Source: Manduca sexta (taxonomy: Eukaryota > Arthropoda > Insecta > Lepidoptera > Sphingidae). Taken from it: DNA of 64,000 nucleotides. The position numbers and the translations under genes are program-made. Location: contig NC_051126.1 in the NCBI RefSeq assembly GCF_014839805.1, positions 4,286,609 through 4,350,608 on the forward strand, in the 5' to 3' direction. Shown piece by piece: positions 1 through 11,400 of the stretch. How positions within the stretch are numbered: position 1 is the stretch's first letter; each line of letters opens with the position of its first letter. The notes under the pieces are model-generated. The model was not told where the DNA came from, ran no database searches, and was given only the letters and a program-made list of their open reading frames with translations.

Positions 1-159
1 TTTGCATAATTCTGGCATACTTCTCGCGCTTCCTCTACCTTCATCAATCTTTGCATTCCTGCCGGTTCCGGGTACTTTTGACCTGGCCTTTACTAAGAAC
101 GTCAGATATTTGACATTCGAAGGTTCGCTGCAGTCGACCCCTACCGGCTCTTCCATCAT
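1..159 (-). CDS. Possible 5' end of a minus-strand gene running off the left edge (unrecognised)
   Basis: A reading frame of 53 codons opens with two adjacent ATGs at 159-154 on the minus strand and stays open to base 1. The context before the ATG is A-rich, as expected for an insect start, and an in-frame TAA lies 18 codons upstream (211-213), so the ATG could be a true initiator. The peptide starts MMEEPVGVDC and is basic in its middle part. I recognise no family. A second minus-strand frame over about 1-83 (containing YPEPAGMQRLMKVEEA) also looks protein-like and would need a splice acceptor near 80, so the frame is uncertain. The element could also be chance or repeat-derived. Confidence 0.25.
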   Translation of the reverse strand, partial: MMEEPVGVDCSEPSNVKYLTFLVKARSKVPGTGRNAKIDEGRGSARSMPELCK

Positions 160-560
160 ATTTTTATTGTAGTATAAAAGATTGTAAAAAGACGTATTGA
201 TTACAACACCTTATTTATTTAACAGTACAATTAAATATTCCGTCGTCTCATTCCTAACCCATATGTATTAAACTTTAAACTCTAAAGTCACCTACCATAA
301 TGTCTCACGCTAACTGATGCTACATACGGGTGGTAGATATGCGGCATGGCCGTCGATACAGTATGCAATAAACACAGGTGTAATTACACAAGGCTACCAA
401 ATTGATAGATTCCATTATGGCCTAATGTGATGGTTTATGGATAGATTTGCGCATGGGCGCGAAAGCAAACTCTACAGCTAAGGAAATTAGTAAAAATATC
501 GCGTATTAGTGTAGTCAGTTTGAGTTAGGATGTGCAATGTTTTTTTAATGATTTATAGTT

Positions 561-1070
561 CTGTACCTCAAAAGGAACCCTTACAGGAACACTTTCTGTC
601 CGTCTGTTTATCTGTCTGTCAATAGACGTTTTGTCAGGAAAGCTTAGAGGTATAAGGTTGAAATTGTTATCAAATACTGGAGACTACGATCTCTTTCAGT
701 TGTGAAAAATTAAACTTGTAATTCAACGCGAACAAAAGATCGCTTGTATCGCATATTTCGCGATTTCACAAGGGAATCAAAACCTACTTCCCGTTACCTA
801 GAACCATGAAATTTGGCAAGAAGCAGTGTCATAGACCATATGTTAAGGAAAAGATAAAAGCTGTAAATATGTATAGGTACTTTAACAACAAAAAAGCGAA
901 TTTACTATTACAAACTTATTATTTGTGCTTAGTGCAAAAAGGGGTGCGTGTGTCCAGGGATCGGAAACTTTGTCAAGTTTGAACTTACATATATATACTT
1001 GATATCTTACCAACAGGTTTACACGGAACCTTCAGTGCGCGAGTCCAATTCGAACTTGCCCGTTTTTTTT
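561..1070 (+). repeat. Interspersed repeat, about 500 bp, unclassified (copy 1)
   Basis: This block aligns along its length with 44321-44816. Shared landmarks in the same order are a 5' GGAACCC/GGGACCC tract, a segment with GTTGAAATT followed by ATCAAATACT, a central CATGAAA/CATGAAT region, a (AA)AAAAGC(GA/TA)ATTTACTATTA segment, and a 3' end reading GGAACCTTCAGTGCGCGAG then CTTGCCCG plus a T run. Copies are diverged by substitutions and small indels. No coding capacity is seen. This is a non-autonomous or decayed element of unknown class. Confidence 0.7.
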
Positions 1071-2458
1071 ACATCAAAATAGAGTCAGTGCTTCCGCAAT
1101 GTTATACAAGTTATTAAAATTTATTGTGGATTACTTCATCACATTAAAGCTTCCTTCTCACACTTTGGAAATACTGAAATATGCTTGCCCTACTAAAATA
1201 ACCAGAAAAATATTCAGAAAGCAAAAAAATCTTTCACCTTAAAAAACGAAATACCGAAGTATCACAACAGCTCCAGTTATCAGTTACTATCGAAGCCGCA
1301 ATACCAATGAAATTGAAAAAACCTAACGCCGAACCCAACGGTCGGACTCAATCTAGATACGTTCAGATAAAATCATGAATAGGGTAGATTTTCCACTGAA
1401 ACGCCTCGCTTTGATACTATATGGCAGCTGCTTTAGTTTTATTTTTCTAGAACAATGTGTTACTATTCTACTCATACAAATAATTTGGCGCTAATAAATG
1501 TAAATGGGTATGTAAATTTCTAGTTTACTTCGGTGAAATAGTTTTTTATAAGCCGAAACTCGTCGAAACTTATACGGGTAAACAATAATTGGGTTCTGCA
1601 GGAATATTTTTATTCTAGCTTCGTAAACATTCATTATTCACATTGCCTGTCTTAGAAGTAGAAAGAAAAGAAAAGTGTTAATTCGTGACATTTAACTCGT
1701 TCATAATATTTAGAAAAATATTTTTATTAAGATGGGACCGATAAGTCAAAAGTAATTTCCTAATTATTTTATTGTTTTAATTCCTATAAAAATCTATATC
1801 CTTATAAGTGTGAGAAATTGATATGAAACATTTTCTGACATTCATTTTCGAACATTTATCAAACCTTAGCAAACATGCGACATCAACTAGCCATTCAGCG
1901 AGACTCCAGAATCAGTACTGTAGGTTGATTCCCTATGCTACTCGCGATAACACACCGTAAACGCGTGTTGTCAAAACAAGCTCTAAACACAAACGCGTTT
2001 CATACACGCGCTACGATGTGTAATTGAAAAATAGGTATTGTGTATGCCGTACGATAGGTTGTCTATGCTTAATATTTTTATATAACGATGTGTTAATGCG
2101 TTCAGAAATCTTTCATCCCCTCGAATCGGCAAGTATCGGTTTTTTTGAAAAGGCTTTTTTTTGTTTGTATTCGTGATATTAAATGATGTAACTCGAATAA
2201 ATCACTGCCAAACTTTATTTAATCCCATTTTTCTATATACTTAAATGTAAGAAACATGAAAGGAAGATAAAAATAATTTAAAGAAATTTCTGTAGACTGT
2301 GATTGTTTTCAAACGAAAAAATATAACTTCAAAATCATTGTCAAATGTCAATGTCATAGACTTATTTACTTGATTTGTTTACTAAAGCCACATTTTAAAA
2401 ATTGAATTGAATTGATATATTTAATGCTACTGAAGATTTTAAACGAATGCTGTTATAT

Positions 2459-2728
2459 ACATACATAACATACATAACATCACGCATTTATCCCCGAAGG
2501 GGTATGCAGAGGCGCAACTAGGGCACCCACTTTTCGCCAAGTATGTTCCGTCCCATGATGTGATAGGGGGCGAGCCTATCGCCATATCGGGCACAAATTC
2601 CAGACTCCGGGCTGATACTGAGCAGAAAAACCCAAATATCACTTTGCCCGACCCGGGATTCGAACCCAGGACCTCAGAGCGCTATTGTACCGGGCATGCA
2701 ATACAACTACGCCACCGAGGCAGTCGAC
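2459..2728 (-). mobile_element. tRNA-headed SINE (family A), complete with target-site duplication
   Basis: Read on the minus strand the element begins with a tRNA-like head: CCTCGGTGGCGTAGTTG gives an A-box and GGGTTCGAATCC gives a canonical B-box. The body contains CTCAGTATCAGCCCGGAGTC and CGCCCCCTATCACATCATGG, and it ends in a GTTATGTAT-type simple tail. An exact 11-bp direct repeat, TGCTGTTATAT, flanks it at 2448-2458 and 2729-2739, which is the signature of LINE-mediated retroposition. Family relatives are at 14184-14426 (complete) and about 13110-13300 (fragment). The pol III boxes look intact, but the head is not a functional tRNA gene. Confidence 0.88.
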
Positions 2729-2890
2729 TGCTGTTATATGAGTAATAGTAAATGCTGTTGTGCTAATGCAGTTTGTGCTAAATTGGCGCTAACAACGTAT
2801 ATTAAGAGGAATTCTACGGACCTTCCATCATAAAATTTGTTGCAAAATCGTTAAGGCATTCACTCATTTTTTTTTTATTTAGTTAAATAA

Positions 2891-2998
2891 TGTCACTAGG
2901 ATGCCGTTTATCTGATGATAAGCGATACGACCGCCCATAAAAAGTTACAATGCCATCCGGAACTTTGAATTGCAAAGCACTATGTGACGTTCCACAGT
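2891..2998 (+). repeat. Interspersed repeat (family C, copy 1)
   Basis: The segment GTCACTAGGATGCCGTTTAT, then CTGATGATAAGCGATACGAC, CGCCCATAAAAAG, CCATCCG and TTGAATTGCAAAGCACT aligns base for base, with substitutions, with 14001-14103 in the same orientation. A T-run precedes both copies. It is about 105 bp, non-coding and of unknown class. Confidence 0.65.
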
Positions 2999-4269
2999 AG
3001 GTTTTCAGAATGAGACAAAGATTTTAGGTCTTATAAAGTACACATCAGTGCATGGACACAGTTTAACTTGGCTATAGAAACAGACATTGCCGTAGACACC
3101 TTATAACTATCAAGACAGACATTCACATATAACAGACTTACCACCAATAATTAAAACAAGTGTATATTGCCTATTAAACGTTATTTTTAAAAATTTATAG
3201 CTCTATTACCTAGTAACTTCTATTAGCCGCTCAACCGGCATTACTCTTTTTGGAATAAAAGTACTCTATTCAATCCACAGCTCACTGTCTGAGTACCATA
3301 TTTCATACACATTCATTTAGTTACTAAGGTGAAACTGATTAATTAACAAACATTCAAACTCATGTATAGAAATTTTACTTATGTTATCTAAGACTGAACA
3401 ACAAATAAAAAATAAAACAAAGATAATGTGTTGTTAAAACTGAGTATATTTTACTATTATTTATTTGGAATATCTTGCATTACATTCACTATCCTGTAAA
3501 AGTAAATAATTTTATTATTACATTTGATATTATCAGTTTTGTTAACATTAGTATTCAATGTAAGATGCCTTTGGTCTCCTAAAATAAAAAAGGAAGTGTT
3601 TGTACAAACAATTTTAGATTCAACATGATTACATACTTTTGTATGTAATTGTTTAAAATGATTGGGATTACCTACATGAAATTTTTGCTTTGTTTCCCTG
3701 GATCGATATTCACATTTTGAAGATTTTGATATTTAATTTAAAGCTGGCTAAACCCTTGATTAAGACGTCTACCAATTACTTATAACAACAATAATGTATA
3801 ACTAGTAAAAATTTCTTCAATAATCTTTATTGTTATCAAACTTTATAGGTACAAAACTTTCACCACAAAGAAACTACATAGTATTAATTGTAATGTACAT
3901 AATTAAGAAAACATTGTTTAAAAAGATACCTTCATTAGTGTTTTATATTTGTTTGCCTATCTATTTACTAATAGAAATATTACATCGAAGTAATAAAAAT
4001 AAACTTGATTAACCTCAATTGTTGTCAAAAGTCGGGTTGCCAGTAGTAAAGTAGCTTATTTTTCACCGCTGAGCCCATAACACAAATTTGACTATCAAGA
4101 TACAAAAACATAGGTTTGAATATTAATTCGATTATTTAGGATTTATGTTTGTTTTTGTTTCTGATAAGGTAGAATATTATATTTGAGTTTTCACGATGTA
4201 AAGAGGATACTATCGTCAATAGAAATTATACAGTCGTTGTATCTAAATAATTAATTTGTCTAAACGCGC

Positions 4270-4460
4270 ATAGACGCGATGGATTGCCGCACGTTATTTT
4301 GACAATTCGTAACATGCCCGTAAGGCGGATGTGTCACACCTCATCGTGTTCATGAAATGTCAAATTAGCATCCAGAATACTCTTACACAGTCATAACACG
4401 AAGTTAACGAAACACGCCGTGTTACAAGATCGACATTGTCGTAGAGAATCATGCCCCTGG
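4270..4460. mobile_element. Diverged MITE-like element (family F, copy 1)
   Basis: The interior (CCGCACGTTATTTTGACA, CGTAACATGCCCGTAA, ATCGTGTT, CCAGAATACTCTT) parallels 34655-34838 in the same order. The right end, TAGAGAATCATGCCCCTGG (4442-4460), is close to the reverse complement of the left end of the other copy, CCAGGGGCCTTATTCTCTA. The left terminal repeat here is too decayed to delimit. I infer a non-autonomous DNA transposon with about 19-bp terminal inverted repeats. Confidence 0.5.
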
Positions 4461-6189
4461 CCGTTTCACTTCATTACCATCCACACTTGCACAAAGGAAA
4501 AAAAAAATCGGTAATCGCACGCACATCACATCTTAATTAGACAAATAGCCGATCCGAGCCACACACCGTTCCCACACATTAGGCGACAAAGCTACAGAGA
4601 TGTTTAATTCATGACGCGGCAAAGTGCAAGCGATGAAGCGCCACAAACAACTCGGGAATGCTAACTTTGGTGAAGCTCTTCGGATGATGTGACGAAAGAC
4701 GGAAGCGACCGACGTGAATACGAATGCAGTTTAGTGGAAGGATTGTGCTCTGGTTTTGATGGACGGCTGCGGCTGACGGCGTCGGGAAATTCCACATTCG
4801 CGAGGAATTTTTGTTTGAATATCGCAATTTGTTGCCAATGCAGAATTTTTCGTAGGTACTACTAAAGTAGAAAAGGCATATCAATAAAAACAGTTTATTG
4901 GCATCGAATACTTGTTGAAGTTGTTTGAAAGCCAATGAACACAAAGGGACCAATATTCGAAAGCTCATCCCAACAAAATTCAGTAAAACCATCATTTTGC
5001 AAAACAGTTTTAAAGAGACACTAGCAAACGTTAGTTTGTCGTGGTGTAAAGCTACATCAAAGCGGGAAACCCACATATTCCCCGATGTAGAAACTAACAA
5101 ACGGCGCGAAACGAGGCCCCAGCAGTTAATCAATTGGGAATGTGTCCGTGCCACGTGAAAGCCGGCGGGGTAATGATCACGGTCCGTCTGCCTTCAATCA
5201 CAACCGATTCATAAGTCGGTACAAATCAATTGAACGATTCATTGCCTCGACCGATGCTCGTGATCTCGCTAGCCTTAGGTCGGCTCTGATTAGTTTTTCC
5301 CGTATTGCAGATGGTATGGGGTTATTCGGCAGCTTCAAATATTTACGAATTCATATCCTTACTCATTCTCTGTTCCTTTTCCATGTTGAATATTGAAAAA
5401 CTAAGTGACCACTGAAAATAAATTAACAACAAAATTTTACCGTTAAGAATTCTCGCTTAAAATGTAGGTACGCTATAAACAAAAAAGTAGAAGAAATTCT
5501 GTACCTTTTTTGTACTTCACAGATATAAAATAAAACAGACGACGGCGCCAATTCCGTGTGTAACGATGTTTAAATTATCACGTCGGCCATTTTCCCGGTA
5601 GAAAAAATAATAAAATAGTTTTTGTTGCGTATGTTTGCTTACACTTCTAATGAACGTATATTGATGAGCTTCTTTTTGTTAAAGGGAAAACCACGATACA
5701 AATTTCATCAAGTATTTTCTTTGACAGATTCTTACATTTGTTGATCGTATATTTATTACAAGTTATTCCACCTTACTCATAAGTGAGATTTTCACAGCCC
5801 GTAGAATCCTACCCTAATCACTATATCCATTGTCTTCAAGGATTGAAATCTAGCTTTATCACTGAAGTTTTTTATAGGATGGTGCAGATCACTTAACACT
5901 AAATCACCCACATGCACTTTAGCAGGCTTATGCTAAAAACAATATTACTACAAGACCTTAAAAACAAATCAAATAGAAAGAATTCCAAAATGAAATCCAT
6001 ATCATGGCACACCGTTTCACAGTCTATCCATTTTAAAGATAAACGTTACACGGCGATATAGAAAGTTGCAAAACACTGCGGAATATGTATATTTCTCACG
6101 CACAATCTGTTTATTTTGAACACGATCCGTGCGTTATCCCGTCGCAGTATGGCGTGTGGTAACAAAATGTACACCCTTGTTTATACTCG

Positions 6190-6225
6190 TATATAGCATG
6201 TGAGGCGTACTCGTCAGTCGTCAGT
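6190..6225 (+). promoter_or_regulatory. Candidate core promoter: TATA box plus arthropod initiator
   Basis: TATATA at 6190-6195 is followed by two TCAGT initiator matches at 6214-6218 and 6221-6225. If the A of TCAGT is +1, the TATA box begins at -26 or -33. The surrounding 200 bp is CpG-richer than its AT-rich neighbours and holds a CACGTG E-box at about 6282. No coding exon was found downstream, so it could drive a non-coding RNA, an upstream 5' exon, or be chance. Confidence 0.3.
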
Positions 6226-7166
6226 TATACGCGCTCGCAACACGTCAGCGTCGGAAGCGCGCTGTAACACGCTTTATGTACCACGTGACCCGCTAACACG
6301 CTTCGCACATGTACACAAATGTCTGACATCATCATTAGTGAATACTGTTATGAAATTGTAATAGTGTATCGCTCGATGGAAATAGTGCGTATGTCTAATT
6401 AGAGCATAAGCTCCATTTTCTTTACAATTATAAGTATCTATTGGTTTTATTTGATATAGTGTCGTGTATTGAAATTCAAAATCATGTATAAGTTAGAATA
6501 TAGGTATAATTACCGATTGGACAGACCCTAACAGTAATAATCGTCAACACAAAGATAGACTTAAAAGGGTCAATCAAATCCTACACATATCTTTTCTCAT
6601 TCGCGTCACAACTCTCAAAACACGCCGTCTTCAACAATGACACGTCTTTATCACGCGTGTCACATGTTTGACGTGCGTCGCCAACAAAACACGCGATTAT
6701 TTCGGCGTGATTCGCGTGACAGCGCAGCCGATGAGCCGACGCTCGCGTCACGCTACTCGTTACATTTGTTTGTCAATGCGTGATAAGCCGACACGTGCGG
6801 GATTACATTTTGCATCGGATTATTTGTGTCATGTCAGATATATGCGTGTTTTTGTACGATAGATTGAATTTTTTGTCATAATGAAACACGTTTATAAATG
6901 ACGTAGGAATTCTATTAATTAGATGTGCCTTTTAGGTATCTCGAGATAGTACTTAATTTGATTATTTGTTTTTGAAAATGTATGGATGTTTGTTAGAAGT
7001 AAACGCGAAAGTGACCTCTGAACGTATTTGAATGAATTTTGGCATACGAATAGATCATGTTTTGGATTATCATATAGGCCATTTTCTATCGCGATAATTT
7101 GCTCCCGTGGAAAGTATTTAAATTTTTAATCTGATTTTTAAATAGATGGCGCTAATGGCTAATAAT

Positions 7167-7306
7167 GCCGGCCTGTTGGAACGGGATACGTCTACACAGA
7201 CTGACCCAGGAACGCGACAAACTAACGTGGACCACTATGGCGGTTTTAAAAACTTCATGTATGATGGTAACTAACCGGGCGTATATAAAATATATCCCAC
7301 CACCAG
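7167..7306 (+). repeat. Interspersed repeat (family D, copy 1)
   Basis: It aligns with 27091-27224 in the same orientation: GCCGGCCTGTTG, then GGAACGCGACA, CACTATGGCGG, CCGGGCG, and a terminal ATAAAATATATCCCACCACC. The block is about 140 bp and has no coding capacity. Copy 2 has an extra 5' part. The class is unknown. Confidence 0.65.
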
Positions 7307-8372
7307 CATAGTTAGTAAAGAATAAGGAAAACACAAGAATATTCAATTAATTTAATTACCTAGACCAAGACTACATAAGTTGTTTTTATTAAGCACAATA
7401 TACGCCTTACATAAAACACTGTACTGGCACATAAAACACCGATGGCCGCGCATCAATCATCGATAACCGGAGACTTTAATGGGCTAATGACAACTTGTCA
7501 CTACATTACATTCGCCCCCTACTTAATTACACACCGAACTAAGGTCTTAATTAACTTGAACACGGCTTATTTGTATTGCAATTGGGTTCGAATTAATCGA
7601 CACTGAATTTCGATTATAATCAAGTTGCCTAAAAATTACATTTCTGGTCAGTCACTTGTATCGATATTCAGTAAACAGGTATGACTGGATACTTTCATTA
7701 TTTTCAAGTTTAAGAAATATGTTCAATATGGTCGCTGAAGTTTCCAACTGTTTCAGAAAGCATCCCAAAGACACGATTATCTGTTAACTCTAATTCAAAT
7801 CACGGGTTTCAGTTTGTGAAGAAAAAAAAACATTGTTTCCAAAAAAAAAACTATCGACAGTCTATTACAGTAATACCCCGTGTTCAGTAGTTTCACTTCT
7901 TCCTACCCCTTTGAAACAGCAGACATAGACTTCCTACGTTAATTCTAATATCAATCCTAAATTACAAACAACACTAAAATGTGACAAAACTTTAGTTCCT
8001 TCTCTATGCATTCCCATCATAATCAAAACGCGAACAACCTCCATTAGCACCAAGGCGCCACTCATTTTACGGTACCCGAAGCCTCGCACCCAGCCCGGTG
8101 AGGCTGCATAGCAACAATGTACAAGGCTCGTGAGAACAGAATTACGGCCGTGTCAGAATATAGGCCGCGGCGAGACATGGTTTTCCGCTCGCAAACATTT
8201 TTCCTAGCACCGCTGACACGGAACGGTCGCGACGCCTGACCGCAAACCGATAAGGTATGCCTTCGTACTTCTTTGAACTATAAACTTGTATTGGTATTTG
8301 CTGTAAGAAAACGGACAGTATTGGTAATGTGACTGAAATATGATAAAATGGTTAAAGCTTTTCAAGGATTGA

Positions 8373-8432
8373 CTTACGTAAGCCGCCTAACTTTACTAAG
8401 TTAGGCGGCGGAAGGATACTTCCTTCCGTAAG
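8373..8432. repeat. Nested perfect hairpins
   Basis: A 12-bp perfect stem GCCGCCTAACTT/AAGTTAGGCGGC (8382-8393 with 8398-8409, loop TACT) is followed directly by a 5-bp stem GGAAG/CTTCC (8410-8414 with 8419-8423, loop GATA). Both are enclosed by CTTACG (8373-8378) and CGTAAG (8427-8432). No gene is adjacent. It may be a relic of an inverted-repeat element or a templated rearrangement. Confidence 0.7.
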
Positions 8433-11400
8433 AAACCTAATCGATCAGCGTGTAGGTACTGTCTACTAAAACATAAAGAAATAGACACAATCCTACCCTC
8501 TAACCCGTCACTTTAACACCCCTAAGCCAAGTTCGACAGGTCTGGACATCTTACACAAGGAAGAGATGTTATAACACTAAGCGGTATTAACGGCTAACCA
8601 AACTGCATAAATCAACTGCAATTATTGACTAGATTCATCACTAATCATTGGTTGATCCTCTATTCTGAAACATATACCTCAATATGCCATCTCGATAGAT
8701 TGCAGAAGAAAATCAAAATAATAATAAAAAATATACAATTTACATTTACAATCCCAGTTTTTACGCTGCACCACAACCGACAAACATCATTCATAAGGGA
8801 AGAGACATCGATTAAATCTAAACCTAATCTGTAGAGATAAAACCTCGGCTAGAAAAAAACTTACATTAAAACGCTGTTGCTATTTCCCGTCGGTCCGTAC
8901 ATCAATGTTCCATAGAAACTATTAAGTGATATTCATCCACATGTCTTCATGTGCACGGGACAATGTTTTTGCTGTTCACGATACTTAGCTCCTATCTAGT
9001 TAGTATTTAACATCTCTTTAGCGATGGGTTTGTAATAAGAAATTTAATGAACATAGTAAAACTACCTATATAAGTACTTAACATTTAGCTATACTGCACT
9101 CTGAATAATAGTGTGCTATTGTGAAGAATAACAGTTGTTTGTATAATTCGATAAATAACTAATATTTTATATTTTATACTCGATTATACAGACGTAGGAG
9201 ATAATATTGACAGATGAATTTCACAAAATTCGTTCACAAGAGCTAATCACAACAAGACACTCTAAAACATAGTAACAAATGCTAGTCAAACATAAAACAA
9301 GTCGAAATACATTTTACGAGATTTCCTCAAAATCGAACCTTAGACTTCCACTCAACACTTACCAAACCGTTTAGCGGCGCATGCATGCACGCAATCCCGG
9401 CACCATTGGCATCCCATTGTGTATTTTTTAAACTCTTCCCATTCCTTATTACGTCCACTAATGCTGGTAAGTGCGGAATAAAAAGCGTTCAATAGGCACT
9501 AGAAGCTAGAAGCGGTCTATCCTTCTTTGGCATCGGTCACCGATCAAGGACCGACAGTCATGTCCGTTCACTTTGATTATTCGCTGGAAATTATGCGATA
9601 AAAGGAAAAAAATACGGTATTTTGATCTTGCATCGAGTTCCTTGTAGTAGTTTAGATATGTTATTGGTAATTATAATTGGAAAAGTAAAAAAAAAGAATT
9701 ATGTAAATGCGCTATTAATTACTCGCGGAAGTTAAACCCAAAAGCATGACCATTTATGGCTAGAAATGAACCAGGAAAATAAAAAACTTGCTTTGGGGGA
9801 GCTAGTTTGACTATTTCAAGTTCACGTGGTCAGTACAAGAAATTAATTCCGCACAAAATGGCGATAATTTCTTCTTGGTCAGTGTATGTAGTAACGTCCT
9901 AATATCACAACATGACTTCATTAGAAATTTATTAAATAAATATTCTTAACACTGACTGGCAGATATCTCACTTCTTAAACCTATGATACAAACGTGAAAT
10001 TTAATTTTGAGTTCCTTATACAATTTGTACACTAAGAAAGGATTAAATTAACTACCCCTAAAATGAACATACTTTTAATTGATCGTATAGGTTCGTATAA
10101 AATAAAGTTGTATATGCGTTTATCCTAAATGTTCCTTTTAATGGGATCGTGTAACCATTATTTGTTAGCATCGATATTGCTTTGACAGCAATCGCCAATG
10201 TGCTGATTGCACCGGTGGTATATTTGTTCCAATTTGTAATACGTAAAATCAGCACTACGCCATTACAAAACATTGTTTACGCAAATTTTATGCAAATTTA
10301 TCTCAATTAATTAAAACCTCCTATCTTTTGTATAACATTATAATTAGGTTCCAGAAAATACGTTAAACTGATTACGAAATTTTATTAATTCCCACTACGC
10401 ATGATACAATGATAACAAAATAACATAAACAAACTATATAGGTATAACTTTGGACAAACATTTGTTCCAACAGAGTCCAAACACCTAGACCAGGGACGAT
10501 TACGTATAACCACATCTACAATGAAAGCACCCAAAGCGACAACCAACAAATGCACTTCATAATCAACATCCGCAGCGCGTCGCCTCTCATTCCTCCATAA
10601 CATTAAGAGTTCCCCATGTTTCTGCACGCGACGTGTTATTAATGGGTGACAACATTATCTTTAGCATCTTGCGTGTGTCCCGCCACCTGTCCGACTCGAT
10701 CTGTATTTAACGCCGACACCCGGGCCGGGGAACGATCCGGTTGCAAGTTGCCAGTTGCCGGCTGATTGGCGATTGCCCAGGGAAATTACGTTAAACTTGT
10801 ACCCAGTAACGGTAACAAAAATTACTTGGACGCTGTCTAATGGTGCTTGTATACAGATGTCTCTCAATTTGCACGGTATTTCTTGAACGTTGCTTATGCA
10901 GAAAATACAGCTAGGAAGTGTTGGTGCGTAATTTTTCCACATCCCATAAATTGTCTATCCGTAATGTGAAGGAAACTTAGGTTATGTAACTATAAATATA
11001 ATAAATAAAAGTACAGAACATTCTAGACGTATTTTTATAGTTATGCTTCATCATTGCTATTTTAATTAAATATCAAATTGAATTACGCAAATTATAATGA
11101 ACAACGCAAACCTGACGTCATCGTTAAGCCATTCCTTTGAAGTCCTGCAAACAGTTAGCGCAAATTATATGTCAATAACATAAACGCCATCTATGCCTAT
11201 TACGTACATAAACATAATTTTGATAAACTATTGAGATAGAGAGGGATCTTGAACCACGCACGGCTGCTATCCGAAAACCATTAAAATTAATAAACCACCG
11301 CCACGTAAGTGGGTGGAGCCGTTTACCAAATAAATCGTCTTTTGATGACTCCAATGTGACCATTGTAAAATAATATATCAATGTCATAATTGTAACACGC

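Noticed and set aside
2640..2728. tRNA gene on the minus strand (A- and B-boxes)
   Set aside because: The boxes belong to a SINE head: the same head recurs at 14184, the element has a body, a simple tail and an 11-bp target duplication, and no complete cloverleaf could be drawn.
10385..10942. Minus-strand frames of 80 and 93 codons
   Set aside because: No family resemblance and no plausible exon borders; length is within chance for the local base composition.
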